Positions 1 to 5,968 of a stretch of DNA of 63,248 bases are shown here, piece by piece. Within the stretch, counting starts at the first letter, position 1, and each line of letters opens with the position of its first letter. The notes under the pieces were generated by a model. That model did not search any database. It was given only the letters and a program-made list of their open reading frames with translations, and was not told where the DNA came from. Made by a program: the position numbers and the translations under genes. Location: NCBI GenBank assembly GCA_002729525.1, contig PBYI01000040.1, positions 1-63,248 of the forward strand. The letters run 5' to 3'. The stretch is from Nocardioides sp. GTDB taxonomy: Bacteria > Actinomycetota > Actinomycetes > Propionibacteriales > Nocardioidaceae.

Positions 1-17
1 CCCGGTTGGTCTGCCGG
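1..17 (+). repeat. 17-bp copy of the 5' end of the adjacent tRNA gene
   Basis: The first 17 bases are identical to tRNA positions 83-99 (both begin CCCGGTTGGTC), and the two copies diverge immediately afterwards. GC-rich hairpins follow (CCCGC-GAG-GCGGG, then CCCC-ACC-GGGG). It may be the remnant of a duplicated or interrupted tRNA gene whose upstream part lies outside the window. Nothing else is visible between here and the tRNA at 81. Confidence 0.5.
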
Positions 18-80
18 GCCTGGTGATCCGCCCCGCGAGGCGGGCCCCACCGGGGCCACGCCCTAGGGTGAGACGACCGA

Positions 81-159
81 TCCCCGGTTGGTCTGCCGGC
101 AGGGCCCGCCTGACTTTGAATCAGGACTAGCGACGTAGGTTCGACTCCTACCCGGGGAG
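81..159 (+). tRNA. tRNA-Gln (UUG anticodon), integration site of the mobile element
   Basis: The acceptor arm TCCCCGG pairs with CCGGGGA. The anticodon stem CCTGA/TCAGG encloses loop CTTTGAA, which gives anticodon TTG, read as Gln. The T-arm is GTAGG-TTCGACT-CCTAC. Odd points are a total of 79 nt and a variable region of about 9 nt (ACTAGCGAC), longer than the usual 4-5 nt of tRNA-Gln, so the isotype rests on the anticodon alone. The 3' half, from the anticodon loop onward, doubles as the left attachment site, so integration restored a full-length gene. Confidence 0.75.
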
Positions 160-160
160 C
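114..160 (+). repeat. attL: 47-bp direct repeat within the tRNA 3' half
   Basis: The repeat starts at the anticodon loop (CTTTGAATCAGGAC) and ends just after the discriminator base (CCCGGGGAGC). It matches 5819-5865 at 46 of 47 positions; the single difference is T128 here versus A5833 there. A repeat running from the anticodon loop to the 3' end of a tRNA is a standard attachment core for tyrosine integrases. Confidence 0.93.
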
Positions 161-240
161 AAGACCGCGGCATCCCCGCAGGTCAGACAGCACTCGACCC
201 CCGCCCCTCATAGCCCGAGGGACGGGGGTCGAGTCTTGGC

Positions 241-258
241 CTCTCACGGATCTCTCAC
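241..258. promoter_or_regulatory. Paired CTCTCAC heptamers, candidate integrase arm sites (left)
   Basis: CTCTCAC occurs at 241-247 and 252-258, one helical turn apart (11 bp), about 80 bp inside attL. The same heptamer is paired near attR (5693 and 5705) and inside the end of the excisionase-like gene (2420 and 2443). The symmetric position relative to both cores suggests arm-type binding sites for integrase or excisionase; this is inference. Confidence 0.45.
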
Positions 259-287
259 GAATAGCCCCCGCGAGCGTCCGTCGGCCG

Positions 288-1487
288 CTACTGCGCCACG
301 GTGAACAGGCCCCCCGCGACGGCCGCCGCCTCGCTCGCGCCGCTGTCCGAGGTCGGCACGTAGAACGCCAGGTGAGTGGTCACCTTGTGCCCGAGCAGGC
401 TCGCGGCCTTGCGCGGCTCGACGCCGTTGTCGTGCAGCGCCGTCGCGATCGTGTGGCGCACGTTGTGGATGCTCCCGAGGTCCGGCAGCCCCGCGTCCGT
501 CGAGAGCGCCCGGAAGCGCCGCGAGAAGCCGTCAGGGTCGATCGGCTGCCCCAGCGCGTCCACGACCACCAGACCGGCCTCAGGGCGCCCCTGAGCGAGC
601 CACAGCGCCCGCAGCGCCGCCACCGTGCCCGGGTGGAACACCTCGACCGGCACCGTGCGGTGCGAGTCGTCCGACTTCGCGTCGCCGTGCGCCGTCGCCC
701 GGCCCCGGCCGGTCTTCACCCGCCCCTGCTCGACCCGCACCGTCCCGGCCGCCAGGTCGACGCGCTGCCACTCGAGCCCGAGCACCTCCGACCGCCGCAG
801 CCCGCACAGCGTGAGCCGCATCCCGACCCGCAGCCACGGATCAGCCGCCAGGACGTCCTCCGGCAGCCCGTCCACGTGCGCCCGGAACGTCGCCAGCTCG
901 GCCGGCGACCACACCACCTGGCGCCGACGGTCGCCCGCCTTCGCCTTCGGCGGCCGTACGCCGCTGGCCGCGTTCTTCGCCAGCACGCCCGACTCGACGC
1001 CGTGGTCGAGCACCTGACGCAGCGTCCCGAGCGCGTACACGATCGAGCGGTGCGACAGCGGGCGCCGCCACTTCCCGCCCTCGGTCGCCAGGGCCCGCAC
1101 CAGCGCCCGGACGTCGGCCGTCGTGAGCGCCTGGGCGGGCTTGTCGCCGATGTGCAGCAGCACCGCGTGCAGGGCGCTCCGGTAGCCGTTCACCGACACC
1201 TCGCGGATGCCGCCGGGCGACTCGCTCTCGGCCTGTCGGTCGGCCAGCCACGCCTCCGCGAGCGCGCGAACGGTGAGCTTGCTCGGCGCGGTGAAGTTGC
1301 CGCGCACCAGGGCGGTGCGGGTCTCGCTCACGAAGTCGCGGGCCTCGCGGATCGTGTCGAACGTGCGCGTCACCTGGCGCCGCCTGGCACCTGGTGGGGC
1401 GGTGTCGAGCACGACGCGGTAGCGCACGCCGCGCTCGGTCTCGACGAGCCGGATCGGCTCGCCGTCTCTGGGCTTGGTCACTCTCAA
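288..1487 (-). CDS. Tyrosine-type site-specific integrase
   Basis: This 399-residue protein would catalyse integration and excision of the element at the neighbouring tRNA attL. The N-terminal region has an arm/AP2-like fold (RYRVVLDTAP..., residues 15-60), followed by a core-binding SAM-like domain (about 70-170) and the catalytic domain with Arg in LCGLRRSEV (about 229), the HNVRHT box (about 342) and LLGHKVTTHLAFY with the nucleophile Tyr near 375. A TTG start at 1487 is chosen because AGGAG lies about 8 nt upstream; a GTG at 1481 has worse spacing. The start overlaps the end of the upstream regulator by 4 bp, so the two are translationally coupled. The stop lies about 130 bp from attL, the usual position for an integrase next to its tRNA. 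Confidence 0.93.
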   Translation of the reverse strand: MRVTKPRDGEPIRLVETERGVRYRVVLDTAPPGARRRQVTRTFDTIREARDFVSETRTALVRGNFTAPSKLTVRALAEAWLADRQAESESPGGIREVSVNGYRSALHAVLLHIGDKPAQALTTADVRALVRALATEGGKWRRPLSHRSIVYALGTLRQVLDHGVESGVLAKNAASGVRPPKAKAGDRRRQVVWSPAELATFRAHVDGLPEDVLAADPWLRVGMRLTLCGLRRSEVLGLEWQRVDLAAGTVRVEQGRVKTGRGRATAHGDAKSDDSHRTVPVEVFHPGTVAALRALWLAQGRPEAGLVVVDALGQPIDPDGFSRRFRALSTDAGLPDLGSIHNVRHTIATALHDNGVEPRKAASLLGHKVTTHLAFYVPTSDSGASEAAAVAGGLFTVAQ

Positions 1488-2056
1488 CTTGGGTTCTCCT
1501 CTCGGTTCGACATGAGGCCGGGAACGGCCTCTGCCTGCTTGCGGTAACGGTCGTAGGTGCGCGTGCTGATCTGGAGGTGACGGCACACCGCCTCCCGGAC
1601 TCCGGTCGACCGACCGGGGTCGCTCATGGCGGCACGCCACGCCTCGACGAACCGGTCGAGCTGGACGGCGGCACGCGGCCGATGCGGAACGCCGGTCTGC
1701 TGCTCCGTGAGCTTCAGTCCGACGTCCTGAGCCAGTCGCTCGCGCTGCTCGGGCGTCAGCTCGGCCAGCAGCTCGTGCGCGGGTCGACTCTCCGTCAACT
1801 CGGCGGGCTCGGCGGGCAGGTACGCCAGGGCCTCCCGAGCGAGCCGGAGTACGGGCAGGCGCCGGAGCCGCTGGCTGGTCAGCCCCTCGCGAGAGTCGGG
1901 GTCGACGGGCAGGACGGTGACGCCGGTCGCCTGCGCCTCGCCTCGGTGCAGCCGCGCCTGCACGCGGATGACGAAGCCCTCCCAGCCCTCGACCTCGCGG
2001 AACTCGACCCACCGGTCGTCGAGCACCGTCGCCGACCCCTCCGTCGTGTCGTCCAC
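1484..2056 (-). CDS. Putative regulator with C-terminal HTH, upstream of integrase
   Basis: I do not recognise a named family for this 190-residue protein. The N-terminal half is rich in charged residues and beta-like (WVEFREVEGWEGFVIRVQ). The C-terminal part, about 135-180, contains a helix-turn-helix-like stretch, AVCRHLQISTRTYDRYRKQ. The GTG at 2056 is preferred because GAGGAG lies 5 nt upstream; an ATG at 2086 would start inside the palindrome at 2080-2101 and has no RBS. It overlaps the integrase gene by 4 bp and reads away from the excisionase-like gene, which suggests a role in controlling the int/xis switch or the divergent promoters. That role is inferred from position only. Confidence 0.6.
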   Translation of the reverse strand: MDDTTEGSATVLDDRWVEFREVEGWEGFVIRVQARLHRGEAQATGVTVLPVDPDSREGLTSQRLRRLPVLRLAREALAYLPAEPAELTESRPAHELLAELTPEQRERLAQDVGLKLTEQQTGVPHRPRAAVQLDRFVEAWRAAMSDPGRSTGVREAVCRHLQISTRTYDRYRKQAEAVPGLMSNREENPS

Positions 2057-2079
2057 CCGAACTCCTCTCGTGATCGGCT

Positions 2080-2101
2080 GCGCCACTTCACTAGGTGGCG
2101 C
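2080..2101. promoter_or_regulatory. Inverted repeat in the divergent int/xis control region
   Basis: GCGCCAC and GTGGCGC form a perfect 7-bp dyad with an 8-nt spacer (TTCACTAG) between the minus-strand regulator/integrase pair and the plus-strand excisionase-like gene. Its place in a divergent control region suggests an operator. A second possible site, CGACAGTT, at 2135-2142 matches the inverted half-site used in the origin array. Confidence 0.4.
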
Positions 2102-2147
2102 GTGGCAAGCCTAGCGCACGCCAGGTCACAAGAGCGACAGTTGAGAC

Positions 2148-2465
2148 ATGACCAGTGACGACCGGGCCAGCAAGCCCGCAACCCTCGACGACGTGCGCGG
2201 GCTCGGAACGATCCCCGTGTGGCACCCCACCAAGCCGGACGCGGCCGACGTGCTCGGCTGCTCCCGGAACCTCGCCTACCGCATGGCCGAGCGCGGCGAG
2301 ATCCCCACCATCCGACTCGGCTCCCGCGTCGTGGTGCCCGTCCCGGCCCTGCTCCGGATGCTCGGTGAGGACGCTGTCCTGATTGCCGATCGGGCCGAAA
2401 CCGCAGGTCAGGCGGGTAGCTCTCACGACGGCCCCCGCGTGTCTCTCACGGACGAGCGCGCCTGA
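2148..2465 (+). CDS. Excisionase-like MerR-type HTH protein
   Basis: This 105-residue protein has one winged-helix/HTH domain at about 25-75 (WHPTKPDAADVLGCSRNLAY, then RGEIPTIRLGSRVVVP), the pattern of the excisionase/helix-turn-helix family encoded beside integrases in actinobacterial elements. It would bend DNA at the att arms to favour excision, or act as a regulator. It is the first gene of the plus-strand block, and its stop overlaps the next start (TGATG). The ATG has only a weak upstream purine tract. The gene's 3' end contains two CTCTCAC heptamers also found near both att sites. Confidence 0.75.
   Translation: MTSDDRASKPATLDDVRGLGTIPVWHPTKPDAADVLGCSRNLAYRMAERGEIPTIRLGSRVVVPVPALLRMLGEDAVLIADRAETAGQAGSSHDGPRVSLTDERA
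2420..2449. repeat. Internal pair of CTCTCAC heptamers
   Basis: CTCTCAC occurs at 2420-2426 and 2443-2449 within the 3' end of the excisionase-like gene. The same heptamer is paired near both ends of the element. It may be an accessory binding site or chance; its function is unknown. Confidence 0.3.
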
Positions 2466-2689
2466 TGGGCTCCGCGCTGCCCCTGAGCATGGGACCCGAC
2501 GAGGCCGACGAGATCGCCGCCGACCTGGCGCTGATGGTCGTCAACGGCGCCGACGACGTAGCCCTGTTCGACGCGCTCTCGGCAGCCGTGGGACAGCGCA
2601 TCGGTGACGGCACCCTCGCGGTGCTGTTCGCGTCCCTCCGCATGGTCGCCGGCCCGTGGATGCCGCCGCCCGACGACGAGAGCCCCTGA
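2465..2689 (+). CDS. Small protein of unknown function (element gene)
   Basis: This 74-residue acidic protein is predicted mostly helical (DEADEIAADLALMVVNGADD), with a proline-rich tail (WMPPPDDESP). Its start overlaps the stop of the excisionase-like gene (TGATG), so it is probably translationally coupled to it. I recognise no family, and no cysteines, signal peptide or membrane segment are visible. Its position between the excisionase-like gene and the initiator suggests an early control function, but nothing in the sequence confirms that. Confidence 0.55.
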   Translation: MGSALPLSMGPDEADEIAADLALMVVNGADDVALFDALSAAVGQRIGDGTLAVLFASLRMVAGPWMPPPDDESP

Positions 2690-2807
2690 CGCTCGGGGGC
2701 GCCGTCGATCTCCCTCTCTCCGGCGTCTCCGAGCCCCTGAACCCTGAGCGACCGCCAAGCCCACCGCCCACAACCTCAAGCCCTCGATCCCTCAAGGAGT
2801 CTGGCCG

Positions 2808-3734
2808 GTGGAAGACCTCACGGTGGACGGCGCACGCCCCGCCGTCGCCCTCGTGGCCGCACTGCCCGCGAGCTGGACGACCGACGCTGATCGGCTCGTG
2901 CTGCTGGCGCTCGCGTGCGACAGCTTCGACGGCTCGACGTCGGCACCAGGCGCCGCGAACCTCGCCGCCTGGACGGGCCTGCACCGCAGCACGATCTACG
3001 ACGCCGTGCGCCGCCTCTGCGAGCCGACGAGCGAGCGCCCGGCGCTGCTGGTGGTCGACGAGACGACCAAGGGGCGACGTCGCACCCGGTACCGCCTGGC
3101 CCTCGGTTATCCACAACCGTCCGGTGAGGACGACGGTTCCGACGACGCCCAACCGTCCGGCGAGGCCGACAGTTCACCCGCTCCAACCGTCGGCCAACCG
3201 TCGGGCAACCGTCCGGCCAGCCCGACAGTTAGACCCCCTCAACCGTCGGCCAACCGTCGGGCCAGGGCCGACACTCCCTCTCCCTCAAACACCCCTACCC
3301 CTCCCACGCGCGCACGCGGCACCGTCGCCGCCGAGGTGCGGGCCGCGCTCATCGCCGACGGGGTGGGGGAGGGCGAGGCTGACGACCTCATCCGCTACGC
3401 GATCGACGACCCCGACACGCAGTCGCCCCGGCGCCTGCTCCGCGCGCCGTCCTACCTCGCCGCAGCCCGAGCCGCCGTCGGCCAGCGGCACCAGACCCGC
3501 CGCCGCGATGACGCCGCCCGCCAGCTCGCCGACCTCGCCGCCTCCAGCCCCGAAGCCGCCCGCGTCGTCGACGACCTCGCGTCGTCCTACAGCGCCAGCC
3601 CCAGCCAGCACCTCCACCACGCCCGCCAGGCCCTCGCCGACGCCGACGACCTCGCCACCCGGCGCACCTCGCCGGCGCCGGACCCCTGGACCCTCCAGGG
3701 CCCACGCCTCGCCGCAGGAGGTGGCCGCCGATGA
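2808..3734 (+). CDS. Replication-initiator-like protein with winged-helix N-terminus; origin nested in its gene
   Basis: This 308-residue protein probably binds its own iterons and starts replication of the excised element. Residues 15-100 resemble a winged-helix domain of the kind in phage and plasmid initiators (LLALACDSFDGSTSAPGAAN, then TGLHRSTIYDAVRRLCE and a basic wing RRRTRYRLALGY). Residues 100-165 are a low-complexity linker with repeated QPSG, and the DNA encoding it is the iteron array at 3107-3300. The C-terminal 140 residues are helical and rich in Ala, Arg and Asp; I see no helicase Walker motif. The GTG start has AAGGAG 9 nt upstream. The stop overlaps the next gene. The layout (DNA-binding domain, linker carrying ori, C-terminal domain) resembles lambda O. 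The alternative is a plain HTH regulator whose linker repeats are coincidental. Confidence 0.65.
   Translation: MEDLTVDGARPAVALVAALPASWTTDADRLVLLALACDSFDGSTSAPGAANLAAWTGLHRSTIYDAVRRLCEPTSERPALLVVDETTKGRRRTRYRLALGYPQPSGEDDGSDDAQPSGEADSSPAPTVGQPSGNRPASPTVRPPQPSANRRARADTPSPSNTPTPPTRARGTVAAEVRAALIADGVGEGEADDLIRYAIDDPDTQSPRRLLRAPSYLAAARAAVGQRHQTRRRDDAARQLADLAASSPEAARVVDDLASSYSASPSQHLHHARQALADADDLATRRTSPAPDPWTLQGPRLAAGGGRR
3107..3300 (+). other. Candidate replication origin: DnaA box plus iteron/dyad array
   Basis: A perfect DnaA box TTATCCACA lies at 3107-3115. CAACCGTCSGG repeats start at 3114, 3150, 3184, 3195, 3206, 3240 and 3251, with spacings of 36, 34, 11, 11, 34 and 11 bp. Four of them (3114, 3150, 3206, 3251) have an inverted partner of the type CCGACAGTT beginning exactly 16 bp later, forming 25-bp dyads. 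A pyrimidine-rich, less GC-rich stretch follows (3274-3300). The repeats are translated in all three frames (Q-P-S, P-T-V, N-R-P), so the conservation is at DNA level. Origin function is inference. Confidence 0.65.
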
Positions 3735-3928
3735 CCTGGCCGCCCGTCTCCAGCGAAGACAGCCGCGAGCTCCGAGAGGCCGAGGCCGAGCAGGCAGCAG
3801 CCGACGACGCACGCCCCCGCCACGGCCGCGACTGCGCCGACGGGTGGCTCGGCGAGGACGAGCACGGCCGACCCGTCCCGTGCCTGACCTGCCGCCCACA
3901 CCTGCGACCCCGAGGAGACCGACCGTGA
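3731..3928 (+). CDS. Small Cys-containing protein (element gene)
   Basis: This 65-residue protein starts with an ATGA overlap with the initiator stop. It contains CADGWLGEDEHGRPVPCLTC followed by RPH, a short treble-clef or zinc-ribbon-like arrangement with three Cys and a nearby His. Similar short proteins are common in actinophage and element early regions, where they are usually unannotated. DNA-binding or accessory replication roles are possible, but no specific function can be assigned. Tight coupling on both sides supports that it is translated. Confidence 0.6.
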   Translation: MTWPPVSSEDSRELREAEAEQAAADDARPRHGRDCADGWLGEDEHGRPVPCLTCRPHLRPRGDRP

Positions 3929-4197
3929 CCGCCCCCCAGCACGCCCCTGACGCCCCCGCCAGCCCCGCGAAGCGCGAGCGGCTCGGCCCCAAGCACCTCC
4001 CCGCCGACCTCCGAGCCCAGCGCCGCCGATGGGACCCCGACCTGCCACTCGTCGCGCACGCGCTCGGCCTGGTGCTCTCCATCCAGCTCGACGACCGCGA
4101 CACCGCCCGCGCCGAGGCCGACGCGCTGCTCGACGCCCTCGCGATCGCCGACCAGGTGATCCCCCACCTGAGCCCACCCGAGGAGGCCGCATCGTGA
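3925..4197 (+). CDS. Small helical protein of unknown function (element gene)
   Basis: This 90-residue protein has a GTG start overlapping the previous stop (GTGA). The N-terminus is Pro/Ala-rich, and the C-terminal 50 residues are helical and acidic (LDDRDTARAEADALLDALAI). No family is recognised. It lies directly before the terminase-small-subunit-like gene, and its stop overlaps that start by GTGA, so the run of genes from 2808 to 4981 is continuous coupled translation. Confidence 0.55.
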   Translation: MTAPQHAPDAPASPAKRERLGPKHLPADLRAQRRRWDPDLPLVAHALGLVLSIQLDDRDTARAEADALLDALAIADQVIPHLSPPEEAAS

Positions 4198-4775
4198 CCC
4201 CGCCCCGAGAGTGGGAGCGCCAGCCCGACGAGACCGCGCCCGCGTACGCCGCCCTGCGCTGCTACCTCGACCAGGGCCCTGCCCGCAGTGTCACGAAGGT
4301 GGCCGAGGAGTTGGACAAGTCCCGCAGCCTCATTGGCCGCTGGTCCTCCCGCCACCGCTGGCGCCCCCGCGCCGACGCCTGGGACGCCCACCTCACGACG
4401 ACGTACGTCGCCGAGGCCCGCGACGCCCGCCGCACCCTCGCTCACCGGCACCTCGCGATCTCGCACGCCGCGCTCGAGAAGGTCGCCGCGGCCGTCACCG
4501 CCCTGGCCGGCGACGGCCTCACGGTCGCCGAGCTGGTGAAGCTCTGGGACATCGCGACCCGCACCGAGCGCGACGCCCTCCAGCTCCCCGGCCGCGTCGA
4601 GATCTCCGGCCCCGGTGGCGGACCCGTCGTCGTGGACGCCATGACCGACGAGGAGCGCCTGACACGGCTGCTCGCCCTGCGTCGCGAGGTCGACGCTCGC
4701 ATCGGCGACCGCATCGACCCCGACGACCCCGACGACCTGCTCGACCCCGACACCGACGAGGAGCTCCAACCATGA
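4194..4775 (+). CDS. Terminase-small-subunit-like HTH protein
   Basis: This 193-residue protein starts with GTG overlapping the previous stop. Residues 5-65 carry the pattern seen at the N-terminus of many actinophage small terminases: W-E-R-Q-P-x-E-T-x-x-A-Y-A-A, then an HTH (ARSVTKVAEELDKSRSLIGR) and a WSSRHRWRPRADAWDAH box. The middle is a long helix (TLAHRHLAISHAALEKVAAA), and the tail is very acidic (DDPDDLLDPDTDEE). Small terminases recognise pac/cos DNA. No large terminase, portal or capsid gene is present in the element, so a lone copy suggests redirection of a helper phage's packaging, as in phage-inducible islands. It may instead be a general HTH regulator of the same superfamily. 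Confidence 0.6.
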   Translation: MTPPREWERQPDETAPAYAALRCYLDQGPARSVTKVAEELDKSRSLIGRWSSRHRWRPRADAWDAHLTTTYVAEARDARRTLAHRHLAISHAALEKVAAAVTALAGDGLTVAELVKLWDIATRTERDALQLPGRVEISGPGGGPVVVDAMTDEERLTRLLALRREVDARIGDRIDPDDPDDLLDPDTDEELQP

Positions 4776-4981
4776 CCCGATCCCACCGCCCCGACGCGCC
4801 CCGCCTCTCTGCCGACGAGAGGGCCCGCAGGAAGCGCACCGAGGCCCTGGAGCGCCTCGACGCCCTGGAGGCCCCCACGGAGGCGCAGCGAGCCCTCCGG
4901 CGCCGTCTCCGTGCACTGGAGGAGACCGACCCGGCCACGGCCAACGAGCGCGAGCTGCGGCGCGTGCTCGGCCTCAAGTAG
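4772..4981 (+). CDS. Small charged helical protein (element gene)
   Basis: This 69-residue protein has an ATGA overlap with the terminase-like gene. It is almost entirely charged helix with heptad-like spacing (ALERLDALEAPTEAQRALRR), so probably a coiled coil. There is no signal peptide or cysteine. I recognise no family. It could be a partner of the preceding DNA-binding protein, but only adjacency supports this. Confidence 0.55.
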   Translation: MTRSHRPDAPRLSADERARRKRTEALERLDALEAPTEAQRALRRRLRALEETDPATANERELRRVLGLK

Positions 4982-5013
4982 CACCACGCACCGACACCCA
5001 CAGGAGCCCAGCC

Positions 5014-5691
5014 ATGACGAAGCCCAAGCCCTCCCAGATCCCGACCGACGCCGTGCTCGCCGAGCGCCGCCAGCGGTACGGCCACCACCTGCCCTCCTTC
5101 CCGCTGCGCCGCACCCGCGTCCCGGGCCTGCTGGCCGACCGGCCCGAGCTGGCCGCGCTCGACGCCGAGCGGGCCGCCGTGCAGGCCGCCGAGGCGCGCC
5201 TGAGCGGCGAGCACGCCGACTGGCAGAGCCGCGTTCAGCTCGCCCGCGCCGAGCACCAGGAAGCCCAGCGCCGCGCCATGCTCGACGGGACCGAGCCGCC
5301 GCCGCCGCTGGTCCCCGAGCCCTGGCCGTACCCCGAGCACACGCGGGCCACCTTCGACGCGATCCACGCCGTCATTGAGGCGACCGAGCTAGGGCTGCTG
5401 GAGGACAGCGCCCGCGCCTACGCCGCCGACCTGGCGCAGGAGGCTGCCCCGTCTCGTGCCGAGCTGGACGCTGCCCGCCGACGCGTCGCTGAGCTGGAGG
5501 GCTACCTGGTGCAGTTCGATCGGGCCCACGAGATCCTGGAGCAGGTGGCGAGCGGGCGCCTGAGCGACGACACGGCCGCCGACGTGGTGGAGATCCCCCG
5601 CGTCAGGTACGACCCCAACGCGAGCCCGGCGTCGGAGGCCGAGCTGCTGGACGCCCTCCACCCGCCGCGACGTCGCCGCCCTCGCCGCTGA
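5014..5691 (+). CDS. Coiled-coil protein of unknown function, last gene of the element
   Basis: This 225-residue protein has CAGGAG about 6 nt upstream of its ATG. It opens with a basic segment (LAERRQRYGHHLPSFPLRRT), followed by two long helical stretches (about 45-90 and 125-175) with coiled-coil character (RAELDAARRRVAELEGYLVQ). The C-terminus ends in PPRRRRPRR. It is separated from the coupled block by 32 bp. There is no membrane segment or enzymatic motif. Small phage elements often carry scaffold-like or head-size proteins at this end, but the sequence gives no proof of that here. Confidence 0.55.
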   Translation: MTKPKPSQIPTDAVLAERRQRYGHHLPSFPLRRTRVPGLLADRPELAALDAERAAVQAAEARLSGEHADWQSRVQLARAEHQEAQRRAMLDGTEPPPPLVPEPWPYPEHTRATFDAIHAVIEATELGLLEDSARAYAADLAQEAAPSRAELDAARRRVAELEGYLVQFDRAHEILEQVASGRLSDDTAADVVEIPRVRYDPNASPASEAELLDALHPPRRRRPRR

Positions 5692-5692
5692 T

Positions 5693-5711
5693 CTCTCACA
5701 CGGCCTCTCAC
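5693..5711. promoter_or_regulatory. Paired CTCTCAC heptamers, candidate integrase arm sites (right)
   Basis: CTCTCAC occurs at 5693-5699 and 5705-5711 (12-bp spacing), about 110 bp inside attR, mirroring the pair at 241-258. The rest of the stretch 5712-5818 holds a short hairpin (GTCCC/GGGAC around 5717-5738) and no gene. Confidence 0.45.
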
Positions 5712-5818
5712 AGATGTCCCGTCACAGCGGGGGACCGGATGACCTGACAGCCGCCGCCTGACCGCGAATCCCGGACGAGAGGCCACCAGCGGGGACCGTG
5801 AGACACGTTCCGGCGCGC

Positions 5819-5865
5819 CTTTGAATCAGGACAAGCGACGTAGGTTCGACTCCTACCCGGGGAGC
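5819..5865 (+). repeat. attR: 47-bp direct repeat of the tRNA 3' half
   Basis: This copy of 114-160 (one mismatch, A5833 for T128) lacks the tRNA 5' half, so it cannot encode a tRNA. It marks the right boundary of the element. Chromosomal DNA continues at 5866; 5866-5968 holds no recognisable gene. Confidence 0.93.
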
Positions 5866-5968
5866 CCATCCCCGGCGTCTGGTGCCGACTGGCGCCCGGC
5901 CTCGGGGGAACGCGCCGTGGCTTCAGCGGAGGTTCCACCCGAGCTCGATGCGCGGCACACTCGACGAC

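Larger units (their letters stand above)
114..5865. mobile_element. 5.75-kb tRNA-integrated element, possibly a phage satellite
   Basis: The element is bounded by attL (114-160) and attR (5819-5865). Cargo in order: integrase and a C-terminal-HTH regulator on the minus strand, then on the plus strand an excisionase-like HTH protein, a small ORF, a replication-initiator-like protein with an internal iteron array, a small Cys-containing protein, two small ORFs flanking a terminase-small-subunit-like protein, and a coiled-coil protein. There are no capsid, tail, portal, large terminase, relaxase or FtsK-type transfer genes. It is therefore neither a complete prophage nor a conjugative element. 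A packaging-related gene plus its own origin points to a satellite parasitising a helper phage, but a degraded prophage or an integrated plasmid-like element remains possible. Confidence 0.85.

Noticed and set aside
114..5865. Integrative conjugative element
   Set aside because: No FtsK/TraB-type translocase, relaxase or spread gene is present.
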